A stretch of DNA of 64,000 bases from contig JAFRJC010000120.1 of NCBI GenBank assembly GCA_017432445.1, forward strand, positions 1-64,000, given 5' to 3'. The stretch comes from Eggerthellaceae bacterium (GTDB lineage: Bacteria; Actinomycetota; Coriobacteriia; Coriobacteriales; Eggerthellaceae). Position 1 is the stretch's first letter. Each line of letters starts with the position of its first letter. Under the pieces are notes generated by a model, which saw only the letters and a program-made list of their open reading frames with translations, ran no database searches and was not told the DNA's origin. The position numbers and the translations under genes are program-made. Shown here piece after piece: positions 33,349-43,574 of this stretch.

Positions 33349-36243
33349 GTGAGCGCAATGGTAAAAGAGAGCTTCGAACTGACCGAGGAAACTTTTTGGG
33401 TCATACGGGAAATCGGTGGGCACATGCCCGGTGGCTTCTTCATCTACAAGGCAGAAGAGCCCGAAGAGCTGGTCTATGCGAATAAAGCGGTCTTCGAAAT
33501 ATACGGTTGCGCCGACGAAGACGAATTTAGGGAGCTCACCGGGTACACGTTCAGGGGCATGGTTCACCCCGAAGACTACGACAGCATCTCTGAGTCCATC
33601 ACCCATCAGGTCAACGGCGTGTTTGGCAAGATGGACCATGCAGAATACCGCATCATCCGCAAAGACGGCGCGGTTCGATGGGTTGACGATTACGGCCACT
33701 ACACGCGCGCCGAGGCTTACGGCGGGATATATGTTGTCTTCATTTCGGATATCACCGAAAAGCTTCGCGAGCGCGAAGAAGACACGGCCGTTCGCGATGC
33801 CGTCATTGCCACGCTTACCAACGCTTACAACACGGTGTGGTTGATAAACGATCTTGTCACCGAGAAGTGTTCGCTGTACCACACCGATATGGACGATGCC
33901 CATGCCGAGGCCATCAGAAACGCGTTAAGCCACGCGTGTTATACGGATACCAAAACCCAGTACGTCGCAACCATGGTCGCCGAGAAGGACCAGGGGCGAA
34001 TGCAGGAGCAGATCGGATTGCCGTACATCCTTGAGCAGTTCGAGACGAAAGACCAGTTTTCGGTGAGCTTCGTTCGCGATCTCGAAACGGGGCCGCGCCA
34101 TTATCGGATCGACTTTGGGAAAGTGTACATGCCGGGAGGCAGAATCGGCGCGATGATGGGTTTCAAGGACGTCGATGACGAGGTTAGAAAAGAATTGGCC
34201 GTTCAAGAGCAGCTGCACGAACAAGAGCTTCGGCAGAAGGAGCTCAACAGCATGATCACGGCCATGGCGTCGGATTACCGCAGCGTCTACCACGTAGACA
34301 TCGACGCCGACGACGCCGTCTGCTACCGCGCCGATCCAGATGATCCTAGGCAGACGCCCGAAGGAATCCACTTCCCCTATCATGCGCGTTTCTTGGAATA
34401 CTGCGATTTGTACGTAGACGACGAGTTCAAAGAGGGTTTCCGCAGCTTCATCGATCCCGACAACGTGCGCGATGCGTTGGCCGACGAAAATATCATCGTG
34501 TACCGCTATCTGGCTAGGCGCGACGGCGTCGAGTACTACGAGATGCTGCGCATGGCCGGCGTGCGCCATCCAAGCGACAGGGATGACCATATCGTCCATG
34601 CCGTGGGGATGGGGTTCACCGTGATTGACGCGGAGATGCGAGAGGCGCTGGCGAAAAGCCACGCGGTGGTCGAAGCTCTCAAAGCGGCTGAGGACGCGAA
34701 CAGGGCGAAGACGGCGTTTCTGTCCAGCATGAGCCACGAGATCAGAACACCCATGAACGCAATAATCGGCCTGGGCAATATCGCGTTGTCCGATGAGACA
34801 GTATCAGGCAGCACGAGGGAGTATCTCGAGAAGATCGACTCCTCGGCGCACCACCTGCTCGGAATCATCAACGATATCCTGGATATGAGCCGCATCGAAT
34901 CGGGGCGAATGGTCATCAGGAGCGAAGAATTCTCGTTCGCCAAGATACTTGAACAGGTCAATACCATTATCGGTGGACAGTGCAGGGACAAGTCGCTCTC
35001 GTACGAGTGCCACACCGACGGAATCGTCAAGGACTTCTACGTGGGCGACGAAATGAAGATCCGACAGATGATGATCAACATCCTCGGCAATTCCGTCAAG
35101 TTCACGCCCGAAGGCGGGAAGGTGGCGCTCAACGTAGGAGAAGTTGCCAACTACGACGGCAAATCGACCCTGCGCTTCGTGTTCAGCGACACGGGCATAG
35201 GGATGAGTGAGGATTTCCTGCCCAGACTATTCGACCCGTTTGCTCAGGAAGACTCCTCTTCGACCAGCAAATATGGCAGCACTGGTCTCGGCATGCCCAT
35301 CACGAAGAGCATCGTGGAGATGATGAACGGCGATATCGAGGTGAAAAGCGAGAAGGGGAAGGGTACGACGTTCATCGTCACCTTGACCCTTGTCGATTCC
35401 AATCGCAAGGGCGAGGCGGTCGAGGATGGGATGTTAAAACCGCACGAGCTGTGCGTGCTTGTCATCGATGACGACCCGATTGCATGCAAGCATGCGCAAG
35501 TCGTTCTCGGAAAGGTAGGCATCTCGTGCGAAGCGGCCGAATCGGGTTCCGAGGGTGTCAAGATGGTGAAGCTGCGCCATGCGCGCATGGCGCCGTATGA
35601 CCTCATCCTGGTCGATTGGAAGATGCCGGAAATGGACGGCCTCGAGACGACCCGCCAAATCCGGGCAGCCGTTGGAGACGAGACCCCTGTCATCATTTTG
35701 ACTTCCTATAACTGGGAGGATATCGCCGACGAGGCTAAAAAAGCCGGAGTGGACACGTTCGTATCGAAGCCGCTGTTTGCAGGCAGCGTCATGGACGAGT
35801 TCCGAGAAGCGTTCAAGAGGAAGAACGTCGAGCTGGAACGCGGCACCGCCGACCTGAAGGGCCGAAGGATCCTCCTTGCGGAGGACGTACCCGTCAACGC
35901 AGAGATAATAATGATGGTGCTCGCCATGCGCGAAATGGAGGTGGACCATGCTGAGGACGGCAAGGTCGCCGTCGATATGTTCATGGCAAGCGAGCTCGGT
36001 TACTATGACGCCATCCTCATGGATATGCGCATGCCGGTTATGGGCGGATTGGAGGCGTCTCGCATCATCCGTGCTGCGGAGCGGTCTGACGCAACCAAGA
36101 TCCCTATCATTGCCCTGACGGCGAACGCATTCGACGAGGATGTGCAGCGTAGCATGCAGGCGGGGTTGAATGCCCATCTGAGCAAGCCTGTAGAGCCCGA
36201 AGCTCTTTTCGAGACCCTCGAGCGCCTGATTGATGAAGTTTAG
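33349..36243 (+). CDS. Hybrid histidine kinase (PAS - HisKA - HATPase - REC - REC)
   Basis: The 964-residue cytosolic protein has an N-terminal PAS domain (about 20-145; FRGMVHPEDY, EYRIIRKDGAVRWVDDYG). Two further PAS-like regions follow (about 150-290 and 300-430), then HisKA with His463 in SMSHEIRTPMNAIIG, and HATPase with MINILGNSVKFTPEGG, SDTGIGM and STGLGMPITK. Two receivers carry Asp756 (LVDWKMPEMDG) and Asp892 (LMDMRMPVMGG). No transmembrane helices or Hpt domain are seen. It should pass phosphate to the separate Hpt protein. The GTG start follows AGGAAG; ATG 33358 is also possible. Confidence 0.92.
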   Translation: MSAMVKESFELTEETFWVIREIGGHMPGGFFIYKAEEPEELVYANKAVFEIYGCADEDEFRELTGYTFRGMVHPEDYDSISESITHQVNGVFGKMDHAEYRIIRKDGAVRWVDDYGHYTRAEAYGGIYVVFISDITEKLREREEDTAVRDAVIATLTNAYNTVWLINDLVTEKCSLYHTDMDDAHAEAIRNALSHACYTDTKTQYVATMVAEKDQGRMQEQIGLPYILEQFETKDQFSVSFVRDLETGPRHYRIDFGKVYMPGGRIGAMMGFKDVDDEVRKELAVQEQLHEQELRQKELNSMITAMASDYRSVYHVDIDADDAVCYRADPDDPRQTPEGIHFPYHARFLEYCDLYVDDEFKEGFRSFIDPDNVRDALADENIIVYRYLARRDGVEYYEMLRMAGVRHPSDRDDHIVHAVGMGFTVIDAEMREALAKSHAVVEALKAAEDANRAKTAFLSSMSHEIRTPMNAIIGLGNIALSDETVSGSTREYLEKIDSSAHHLLGIINDILDMSRIESGRMVIRSEEFSFAKILEQVNTIIGGQCRDKSLSYECHTDGIVKDFYVGDEMKIRQMMINILGNSVKFTPEGGKVALNVGEVANYDGKSTLRFVFSDTGIGMSEDFLPRLFDPFAQEDSSSTSKYGSTGLGMPITKSIVEMMNGDIEVKSEKGKGTTFIVTLTLVDSNRKGEAVEDGMLKPHELCVLVIDDDPIACKHAQVVLGKVGISCEAAESGSEGVKMVKLRHARMAPYDLILVDWKMPEMDGLETTRQIRAAVGDETPVIILTSYNWEDIADEAKKAGVDTFVSKPLFAGSVMDEFREAFKRKNVELERGTADLKGRRILLAEDVPVNAEIIMMVLAMREMEVDHAEDGKVAVDMFMASELGYYDAILMDMRMPVMGGLEASRIIRAAERSDATKIPIIALTANAFDEDVQRSMQAGLNAHLSKPVEPEALFETLERLIDEV

Positions 36244-36263
36244 AAAGAGAGCGTTGGACTACA

Positions 36264-39104
36264 GTGAACGAACGCAAAGGACAGATTAAACCGCTCGACC
36301 GTTACCTTTCGCCGCTTGACGTATGGGGCATGGCGTTCGGGTGCATGGTCGGCTGGGGCGTCTTTGCGATGCCCGGCTCGGTGTTCTTGCCCGTAGCGGG
36401 GCCGGCAGGAACCCTAATTGCAATGCTGATCGGCATGGCAGTCATGCTAATCATCGCAAGGAGCGTCACCTACTTCATGGGCCGCACGTCCATTACCGGT
36501 GGTATGTATTCCTACATCAAAGAAGCTTTCGGACGAGATTTCGCGTTTCTGGGCTCGTGGTTCCTCTGCCTTTCGTATTTGACGATCGTGTTTCTCAACG
36601 GCACGGCGGTGTTCTTTGTCATCCGCGCGCTTTTCGATGATGTCCTGATCGGTAGTCCCCAGTACACCATTGCTGGATCGACGGTATACCTGTGGGAAAC
36701 GATTGTCTCGCTGCTCGTGCTCGCCTGTATCGGCATTCTGTTCATCGTCGCCAAGGCCGTTTTGCAGAAGGTGCTGACGTTTCTGGCGGTAGTGCTTTTC
36801 GCGGGAGTTGTCGCCATTACCGTCATATGCCTCCCCTCTGCAGTTTCAAGTGGCGCTCTGACATCTTTTGGATCGAGCGGAATCAGCCCCGGCTATGCCA
36901 TATTCAGCCTTGTGGTCCTCGCGCCGTGGGCTTTCGTAGGATTTGAGGTAACGGCGTTCGACACAGCCCATTTCAAGTTCGACATCAAGAAGTCGAGGGC
37001 CGTGCTTGTCGTGGCGATTGTGGCGGCGACGTTCGCCTATATTTCGATGAACACCATGAGCGTGGTTATTATTCCAGATGGGTTCTCGTCGTGGCAGGAA
37101 TACATCGGAAACCTGGGTTCTCTTCCGGGCCCTGCATCCGTCCCCACTTTCTATGCAGCAGAGTCCGCCGTGGGCGTAGCAGGCCTCGCCATCATGGCGA
37201 TTACCGCCATGGCCGCGATTCTGACCGGAATCATCGGCGGTTACCGTGCGACGACGCGAGTGCTGTCGACCATGGCGGAAGAGCGCATCCTGTCCGAAAA
37301 GTTCAACAAGACCACGTACAGCATCCTGTTCGTCATGGGCCTGTCATTCGTGTTCGCCTTCTTTGGTAGGAGCACGCTGAACTGGTTCGTTGATTTGACG
37401 GCTTTCGGTGCCATCGTCGGTTTCGGGTTCGTGTCCGCCGCCGCATACAAGATCGGCAAAACGGAAGGGAGCATTGCAGCAAAGACGTTGGGGGCTATCG
37501 GCGCGATTATCTCCTGCGTGTTTGTGGTCGTGCAGCTCGTACCGGGAATCGCCGCGATGGAGACCATGAGCAGCGCTGCTTTTCTCACGTTGGCATTATG
37601 GTGTCTGCTCGGTTTCGTCTTCTATTGGCAGACGGTTATTCGCAGCACACTGACGGAGTACTCCGGTATGTCCGCGTCGGGAATCGTGTTGTTTGCCCTT
37701 CTCGTCTATTGTTCCCTCATGTGGCTGGGAACGCTGGTCATGGACTGCGGGACGATGCAAGAGGTGAAGGAGCTTCTCTCATGGGGCGGATTCGTCCTCG
37801 TTGTCCTCATCTTCGTCGGGCTCGCCGTCATGATGCATGTCCAGAAAATCATGCGAAGCAAGCATGAGGCCGCCGAGCGCGAGAAGATCCACGCTGTCGA
37901 GAGCAGCCTCGCCAAAAGCCAGTTCCTGTTCAACATGTCCCACGACATTCGCACACCCATGAACGCGATCATAGGCTATACGAATCTCGCCATGGAAGAG
38001 CCTGACCACGAGGTCGTCAAAGGGTACCTGGAAAAGATCAAGGGTTCGAGCGAGCACCTCCTGGCCCTCATCAATGACATTCTCGAGATGAGCCGTATCG
38101 AAAGCGGAAAAATCGAGCTGGAGTTCGTGCCCACCGATCTGCGCAACGTGTTCGACAGCATGCATGACCTCTTCGCCGAGCAGATGTGCCAGAAGAACAT
38201 CGATTTCCAAGTCCATACTGGCCATGTGCAGAACCGATACGTGTGGTGCGATAGGAAAAACCTCAACCGCGTTTTGCTGAACATCCTGAGCAACGCCTTC
38301 AAGTTCACGCCGGAAGGCGGGGAGATCACCGCTTCCCTCATGGAGTCGGGCAGCACCGAATACGGTTACGGTTCCTACGAGATACGCGTGCAAGATACCG
38401 GCATCGGCATGTCACGCGAATTTGTCGAGAAGATGTTCCACGCGTTCGAGAGGGAGCGCACCTCCACTGTCAGCGGCATCGAGGGAACTGGTCTGGGGCT
38501 TTCCATCACGAAGAGCATCATCGACATGATGGGCGGTACGATTGAAGTGTTGACAGCTCCCGGCGCTGGCACCGAGATAATCATTCGCCTGAAGTTCCAA
38601 ATTGCGAAGGAAGAGGACATCCCAGACGAAGAGAAGCTGGCTGCAGAGACGGACGGGGGGTCGGACGTTTCCGAGCTCGAGATTGATTTTTCCGAAGTCC
38701 GCATTCTGCTCGTCGAGGACAATGCCATCAATGCGGAGATTGCCATCATGATTCTGACGCAGGCAGGCTTCATGGTGGAGTCAGCGGAAAACGGCCAGAT
38801 TGCCGTGGACATGGTTTCGTCATCGGATCCCGGGTATTACGATGCCGTGCTCATGGATATACAGATGCCCGTCATGGACGGTTACGAGGCGACGAGGCAG
38901 ATACGCTCGCTCGACAACGAAGAGCTTGCAGACATTCCCATATTGGCCATGACGGCTAACGCTTTCAACGAGGACAAGCAAGCTGCCATGGAAGCGGGAA
39001 TGCAGGCCCATATCGCCAAGCCGGTTGATGTCGGCGTGATGATGAAGACCCTGACAGAGGTTCTCAAGGAAGCCCGCCTGCGTAAAAACGCGGCGGACGA
39101 TTAG
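36264..39104 (+). CDS. APC transporter fused to a hybrid histidine kinase
   Basis: The 946-residue protein begins with a complete APC-superfamily transporter (about 1-530, roughly 12-14 helices). It contains the first-helix motif FGCMVGWGVFAMPGS, GGMYSYIKEAFG, WAFVGFEVTAFD and the cytosolic loop RATTRVLSTMAEERILSEKF. It runs directly into HisKA (His560 in NMSHDIRTPMNAIIG), HATPase (LLNILSNAFKFTPEGGE, DTGIGM, GTGLGLSITK) and one receiver (Asp865 in LMDIQMPVMDG). The frame is uninterrupted. The design implies a transporter that senses an amino acid or related substrate, or its flux, and signals by phosphorylation. The GTG start has only a weak site. Confidence 0.94.
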   Translation: MNERKGQIKPLDRYLSPLDVWGMAFGCMVGWGVFAMPGSVFLPVAGPAGTLIAMLIGMAVMLIIARSVTYFMGRTSITGGMYSYIKEAFGRDFAFLGSWFLCLSYLTIVFLNGTAVFFVIRALFDDVLIGSPQYTIAGSTVYLWETIVSLLVLACIGILFIVAKAVLQKVLTFLAVVLFAGVVAITVICLPSAVSSGALTSFGSSGISPGYAIFSLVVLAPWAFVGFEVTAFDTAHFKFDIKKSRAVLVVAIVAATFAYISMNTMSVVIIPDGFSSWQEYIGNLGSLPGPASVPTFYAAESAVGVAGLAIMAITAMAAILTGIIGGYRATTRVLSTMAEERILSEKFNKTTYSILFVMGLSFVFAFFGRSTLNWFVDLTAFGAIVGFGFVSAAAYKIGKTEGSIAAKTLGAIGAIISCVFVVVQLVPGIAAMETMSSAAFLTLALWCLLGFVFYWQTVIRSTLTEYSGMSASGIVLFALLVYCSLMWLGTLVMDCGTMQEVKELLSWGGFVLVVLIFVGLAVMMHVQKIMRSKHEAAEREKIHAVESSLAKSQFLFNMSHDIRTPMNAIIGYTNLAMEEPDHEVVKGYLEKIKGSSEHLLALINDILEMSRIESGKIELEFVPTDLRNVFDSMHDLFAEQMCQKNIDFQVHTGHVQNRYVWCDRKNLNRVLLNILSNAFKFTPEGGEITASLMESGSTEYGYGSYEIRVQDTGIGMSREFVEKMFHAFERERTSTVSGIEGTGLGLSITKSIIDMMGGTIEVLTAPGAGTEIIIRLKFQIAKEEDIPDEEKLAAETDGGSDVSELEIDFSEVRILLVEDNAINAEIAIMILTQAGFMVESAENGQIAVDMVSSSDPGYYDAVLMDIQMPVMDGYEATRQIRSLDNEELADIPILAMTANAFNEDKQAAMEAGMQAHIAKPVDVGVMMKTLTEVLKEARLRKNAADD

Positions 39105-39161
39105 TGGGCGGCACGGTAAACTCGCCTGAATGGAGTAGGCGGGGACACGAGGGACCGAGAT

Positions 39162-41477
39162 ATGACCTATTCGATAATCGGGATACTGGCAACACTGTGC
39201 CTGTTCATTACAAACAGGGACATTCTGTGGCACCAGGCAAGAGGAGAGCTAACGCCGGTGCAGCAGAAGTATCGGCTCTTCCTTTTGGGGGTGCTGGTCT
39301 ACTACGTTACCGACATGCTCTGGGGGATACTGGATTCCCTCGGCCTGACGGCGTTCCTCTACGTCGACACGATGGTGTATTTCATTGCGATGGCGGCTGC
39401 CGTGATGCTTTGGACGCGTTATGTTGTCGCTTATCTGAAGGAGAAGACCCTCTTCGGGACCGTGCTCTACTACGCCGGTGGAGTGTTCCTCGTATTCGAG
39501 GTCATCGTCATAGCCGTGAACCTGTTCTATCCGATCGCATTTTGGTTCGATGAGACGGGGGCATATTATGCGGGCTGGGCACGGTATGTGACCCTTGCTG
39601 TCCAGATCGTGTTGTTCATGCTCTCGTCGATTTACACCCTGAGCATCACCGTCAAGACGCAAGGTGCGGTGAGGTTCAGGCACAGGACCGTGGGAGCTTT
39701 CGGCATTGCCATGACGGTGCTGATCATCGCGCAAGTGTTCTATCCTCTGATGCCGTTCTACGCTATGGGTTACATGCTTGGCACCTGCCTCTTGCATAGT
39801 TTCGTGGTCGAGGACGAGAAGGAAGAGCACAGCAGGATGCTGGAAGAGGCCATTGCCCGCGAGCGTAAGCAAAGCAAGGAGCTCGAGGAGAGCCGAGAGG
39901 CCTTGCAGGACGCGCTTGCCGCAGCCGACCAGGCAAACAGGGCGAAGACGGCGTTCCTGTCCAACATGAGCCACGAGATTCGTACGCCCATGAACGCAAT
40001 CATCGGCCTGAACAACATCGCAATGAACGACCCTACGGCAAGCGATGAGGTTAAGGAGTACCTGACGAAGATTGGCGCCTCGGCTCAGCATCTGCTCGGG
40101 ATAATCAACGACATCCTTGACATGAGTCGGATCGAGTCGGGTCGCATGGCGATAAAGAGCGAGGAGTTTTCTTTCGCGCAACTCCTGGAACAGGTTAACA
40201 CCATCGTTATAGGCCAGTGCCGGGAGAAGGGGCTGGATTACGATTGCCACATCGAGGGGCATATCGACGACTACTACATCGGCGATGCCATGAAGCTCAA
40301 GCAGGTGCTGATCAACATCTTGGGGAACGCTGTGAAATTCACCCCCGAAGGTGGCTCCGTGAACTTGAAGGTCGAGAGCGTCTCCCAGTTCGACAACAAG
40401 GAAACGCTGAGGTTCACCATTGCAGATACCGGCATTGGCATGAGCGAGGAGTTCCTGCCGCATCTCTTCGAGGCTTTCAGCCAAGAAGACTCCTCTTCGA
40501 CGAGCAGGTATGGCAGCACTGGTCTTGGCATGCCCATCACCAAGAGCATCGTAGAGCTGATGAACGGGACGATAGACGTTCAGAGCCAGAAGGGCGTCGG
40601 TACGACTTTCACGGTGGCGGTCACGTTGGACAAGTCGGAGAACAGCGATGCGGCAGTGGAGCGGGGCGATTTCAATCCGCATGGCCTGAACGTGCTCGTC
40701 ATAGATGACGATCCCATTGCGCTCGATCATGCCCAGATCCTGTTCAAGCAAGTCGGCATAAGCTGCGATGTGGCCGCATCGGGCGCCAAGGGACTCGAGA
40801 TGGCCATGGTGCGCCACGGTCGCATGGACGATTACGACCTGATTCTCGTGGATTGGAAGATGCCCGAGATGGACGGCGTCGAGGTTACGCGCCAGATGCG
40901 CTCGATTGTGGGCGAGGATACGCCGGTGATCATGTTGACCGCATACAGCTGGGATGAGGTTGCCGACATCGCGGAGCAGGCCGGCGTGGACGCATTTATC
41001 TCGAAGCCGCTTTTCGCCGGGACCATTCTGGACGAGTTCCGCGGGGCGTTCGAGAAGAGGGGAGCGGGAACGGCAAGCGAGCGCACGGACTTGAGGGGCC
41101 GCCGAATCTTGCTTGCCGAGGACGTGCCTGTGAATGCCGAGATCATCATGATGATGCTCGGTATGCGCGAAATCGAGGTCGACTTGGCGGAAAACGGCCG
41201 GATAGCTGTCGAGAAATTCGCAAGCAGTCCAGTTGGGTATTACGACGCCATCCTCATGGACCTGAGGATGCCCGAGATGGATGGACTGGAAGCCACGAGC
41301 ACCATTCGCGTAATGGAAAGGGAAGACGCAACCCGGGTGCCCATCATTGCATTGACCGCCAACGCCTTTGACGAAGATGTCCAGAGCAGCATGCAGGCAG
41401 GGCTGAATGCGCATTTGAGCAAGCCCGTAGAATCCGAAGTGCTGTTCGAGACTTTGGAAAGCCTCATCAAAGACTAG
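39162..41477 (+). CDS. Membrane hybrid histidine kinase (6-7 TM - HisKA - HATPase - REC - REC)
   Basis: The 771-residue protein starts with about six or seven transmembrane helices (1-215) of a 7TM-like sensor, then a coiled coil (225-260). HisKA has His271 in NMSHEIRTPMNAIIG, and HATPase shows LINILGNAVKFTPEGG, ADTGIGM and STGLGMPITK. Two receivers carry Asp564 (LVDWKMPEMDG) and Asp700 (LMDLRMPEMDG). From HisKA onward it is close to the kinase at 33349, suggesting duplication with exchange of the sensor. It too lacks an Hpt domain. The ATG follows a modest CGAGGG site. Confidence 0.92.
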   Translation: MTYSIIGILATLCLFITNRDILWHQARGELTPVQQKYRLFLLGVLVYYVTDMLWGILDSLGLTAFLYVDTMVYFIAMAAAVMLWTRYVVAYLKEKTLFGTVLYYAGGVFLVFEVIVIAVNLFYPIAFWFDETGAYYAGWARYVTLAVQIVLFMLSSIYTLSITVKTQGAVRFRHRTVGAFGIAMTVLIIAQVFYPLMPFYAMGYMLGTCLLHSFVVEDEKEEHSRMLEEAIARERKQSKELEESREALQDALAAADQANRAKTAFLSNMSHEIRTPMNAIIGLNNIAMNDPTASDEVKEYLTKIGASAQHLLGIINDILDMSRIESGRMAIKSEEFSFAQLLEQVNTIVIGQCREKGLDYDCHIEGHIDDYYIGDAMKLKQVLINILGNAVKFTPEGGSVNLKVESVSQFDNKETLRFTIADTGIGMSEEFLPHLFEAFSQEDSSSTSRYGSTGLGMPITKSIVELMNGTIDVQSQKGVGTTFTVAVTLDKSENSDAAVERGDFNPHGLNVLVIDDDPIALDHAQILFKQVGISCDVAASGAKGLEMAMVRHGRMDDYDLILVDWKMPEMDGVEVTRQMRSIVGEDTPVIMLTAYSWDEVADIAEQAGVDAFISKPLFAGTILDEFRGAFEKRGAGTASERTDLRGRRILLAEDVPVNAEIIMMMLGMREIEVDLAENGRIAVEKFASSPVGYYDAILMDLRMPEMDGLEATSTIRVMEREDATRVPIIALTANAFDEDVQSSMQAGLNAHLSKPVESEVLFETLESLIKD

Positions 41478-42045
41478 GCGACGTTTACTCGAAGCAGGAT
41501 TGCAGGCCAAGGATCGGTGCGTTTCGGCAACGTCGTCGCACGGCCATCAAGCCAGAATACATAACTGTATATTGTCGAACTCTAGCTGACCTTGTCATAG
41601 GCCTCTTGAACGATCTATGCCGTCGTGAATCTGAGCGTATTGAAATTGTAGTTCGCGTTGTTTTGGAACAGGCTTGTATAGCCCGAAAGCAATCATTACG
41701 CTTAGCCCTCTCGTTGAAAACCGTATCATGCTCCGGGCGGTTCTCGTCGAGCGTGTTGGCAACGAAAATGCCGACGGGGAGGAGAGAGAGGGGGGTGGGC
41801 CTCCCCATCGGCTTTGTTTTGTGGCGATTGGCCAGACGAGAAGGGCCTTCGCCACCGTGTCAGCGTAATGGTGGGAAACGGTTCACTTTAAAAGTAAGTC
41901 TAGGATAACTTATTGGATCAATCAACTAGTTCTCGGAAGAAATCAGTGGAGTCCATAAGTTTTCCATATCTAACAAAATGTGCAGCAATATGGATCAAGC
42001 ACCGAAAACGGCGGGTTGGACATCAGCTGGTTGATTTGTGTCTCT
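41478..42045. other. Intergenic stretch without a supported gene
   Basis: About 570 bp between convergent gene ends. Short frames on both strands have no recognisable motif or ribosome site. A run GGGTGGGCCTCCCC near 41796 could form a small hairpin. Composition is more AT-rich than the neighbours from about 41880. Confidence 0.4.
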
Positions 42046-42708
42046 CTAGCGTTTGTCGATTGATCGGGCGAGCCAGTCTCCGAGGCTTTGGAATACCTGA
42101 ACGAGCACGACGCACAGGATGACGGCGGCAAGCATGACATCGCCTTGGAAGCGCTGATAACCATAGCGGATGGCGATGTCGCCCAAGCCTCCGGCTCCGA
42201 CCGTGCCTGCCATCGCGGAGTAGCCGAACAGGTTCACGAACGTAATCGCGGCACCGCGCACGAGCGAGGGGAGGGATTCCTTGAGCAGGACCTTCACAAC
42301 AATCTGGGCGTTGCTCGAGCCGAAGCTGTGAGCTGCCTCGATGAGGTCCTTGTCGACTTCTGCCAGGCTTTGCTCGACGATGCGCGCCACGAACGGCGCT
42401 GCCGCCACGGTCAAGGGCACAACCGCTCCCGGCACGCCGAGCGAGGTGCCGACGACCAGGCGCGTGAACGGGATGATGGCGACGAGCAGGATGATGAACG
42501 GGATGGAGCGGCCGATGTTGATAATCCAGCCCAGCACCGTGTTGACGGCCGTGTTGGGTTTCAGGCCACCTGGTGCGGTGACGGCGAACCAGATCCCGAG
42601 AGGCAGGCCTATTACGTAGGCGAAGATACATGACGCGATGGTCATGACCAGGGTGTCGATGGTTCCTTGCGCAAGTAGGGCGCCGTAATTGTCGAAGAAC
42701 TCGGCCAT
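42046..42708 (-). CDS. metI: Methionine ABC transporter permease
   Basis: The 220-residue protein has five to six membrane helices and the ABC coupling loop SLAEVDKDLIEAAHSFGSSN, with the MetI hallmarks GRSIPFIILL and GTSLGVPGAVVPL. It forms the membrane channel of a D/L-methionine importer. Its ATG overlaps the stop of metN in TAATG, so the two are translationally coupled. Confidence 0.95.
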   Translation of the reverse strand: MAEFFDNYGALLAQGTIDTLVMTIASCIFAYVIGLPLGIWFAVTAPGGLKPNTAVNTVLGWIINIGRSIPFIILLVAIIPFTRLVVGTSLGVPGAVVPLTVAAAPFVARIVEQSLAEVDKDLIEAAHSFGSSNAQIVVKVLLKESLPSLVRGAAITFVNLFGYSAMAGTVGAGGLGDIAIRYGYQRFQGDVMLAAVILCVVLVQVFQSLGDWLARSIDKR

Positions 42709-43496
42709 TAGCGCTCGCCCCCTTCCGAATCCCCTCCGTCTGCGCGATCAGATGCGGAATCCGATCCCCAGCCGAGCAGTTCGCGCGTGACCTCGCTTTG
42801 CGGGTTGGTGAAGACTTCGTCCGTCGTGCCCTCTTCGACGATGTGTCCCGAATCGATGACGGCGATGCGGTTGCAGACGCGTCTTGCGACTGCGAGCGAG
42901 TGCGTGATGAGGACCATGGTCACGCCGAGGTTTGCGTTGATGTCGGCGAGTAGGTCGAGGACCTGCATGGTCGTGCGCGAATCGAGTGCACTCGTGGCCT
43001 CGTCGCAGAGCATGTACCGGGGATTGTTTGCCAGCGCTCTCGCGCTGGCGACGCGCTGCTTCTGGCCGCCGGACAGCTCGCTGGGGTAGCGTTTAGCCTT
43101 GTCGTCGAGGTTCACCAGGCGCAGCAGCTCGTGCGCGCGCTCGGCGTTTTGCGCCTTCGGCTCGCGTCTGATCTCGAGTGGGAACATGACGTTTTGCAGT
43201 ACGGTCCGCTGTTGGAACAAGCTGAAGTTCTGGAATATCATGCCAATGCTCGCCCGAAGCTCGCGCAGCTCCTTGCCCTGGAAGTCCGTGATATCGACGC
43301 CATCGATGATGACCCGCCCTTCCGTCGGGCGCTCGAGGAGGTTGAGATGGCGCACGAGCGTTGACTTGCCCGCACCCGATTCGCCGATGATGCCGAACAT
43401 ATCGCCGTCGGCTATCGTCAGGTTTATGTGGTCAAGGGCTCGGTGGTCGCCATCGCTGGCGTTGTACACCTTTCCCACGTCTTTCAGCTCAATCAT
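42708..43496 (-). CDS. metN: Methionine ABC transporter ATPase
   Basis: The 262-residue ATPase has Walker A GESGAGKST, a Q-loop in FQNFSLFQQRTVL, signature LSGGQKQRVASARAL and Walker B LCDEATSALD. It lacks the ~80-residue C-terminal NIL/ACT-like regulatory domain of E. coli MetN, so trans-inhibition by methionine of that type is not expected. The ATG at 43496 gives the standard MIELKDVGKVY start; an upstream extension is rejected. It lies in the operon metQ-metN-metI. Confidence 0.93.
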   Translation of the reverse strand: MIELKDVGKVYNASDGDHRALDHINLTIADGDMFGIIGESGAGKSTLVRHLNLLERPTEGRVIIDGVDITDFQGKELRELRASIGMIFQNFSLFQQRTVLQNVMFPLEIRREPKAQNAERAHELLRLVNLDDKAKRYPSELSGGQKQRVASARALANNPRYMLCDEATSALDSRTTMQVLDLLADINANLGVTMVLITHSLAVARRVCNRIAVIDSGHIVEEGTTDEVFTNPQSEVTRELLGWGSDSASDRADGGDSEGGER

Positions 43497-43574
43497 GTTC
43501 CGTATCCGTTCTTCGTTTTGACGAAACGCGCCCGTGCTCGGGATGGCGGCGAGGCGCGTTTCCCATGTTGCAAA

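Noticed and set aside
31851-33443. 530-codon minus-strand open frame
   Set aside because: It is antisense to the GGDEF half of the c-di-GMP protein and lacks any motif.
39249-41510. 753-codon minus-strand open frame
   Set aside because: It mirrors the hybrid kinase gene on the plus strand, which has all expected domains.
41606-41908. 100-codon ORF in the gap after the kinases
   Set aside because: It has no ribosome site, codon bias or recognisable motif, and overlaps other equally poor frames.
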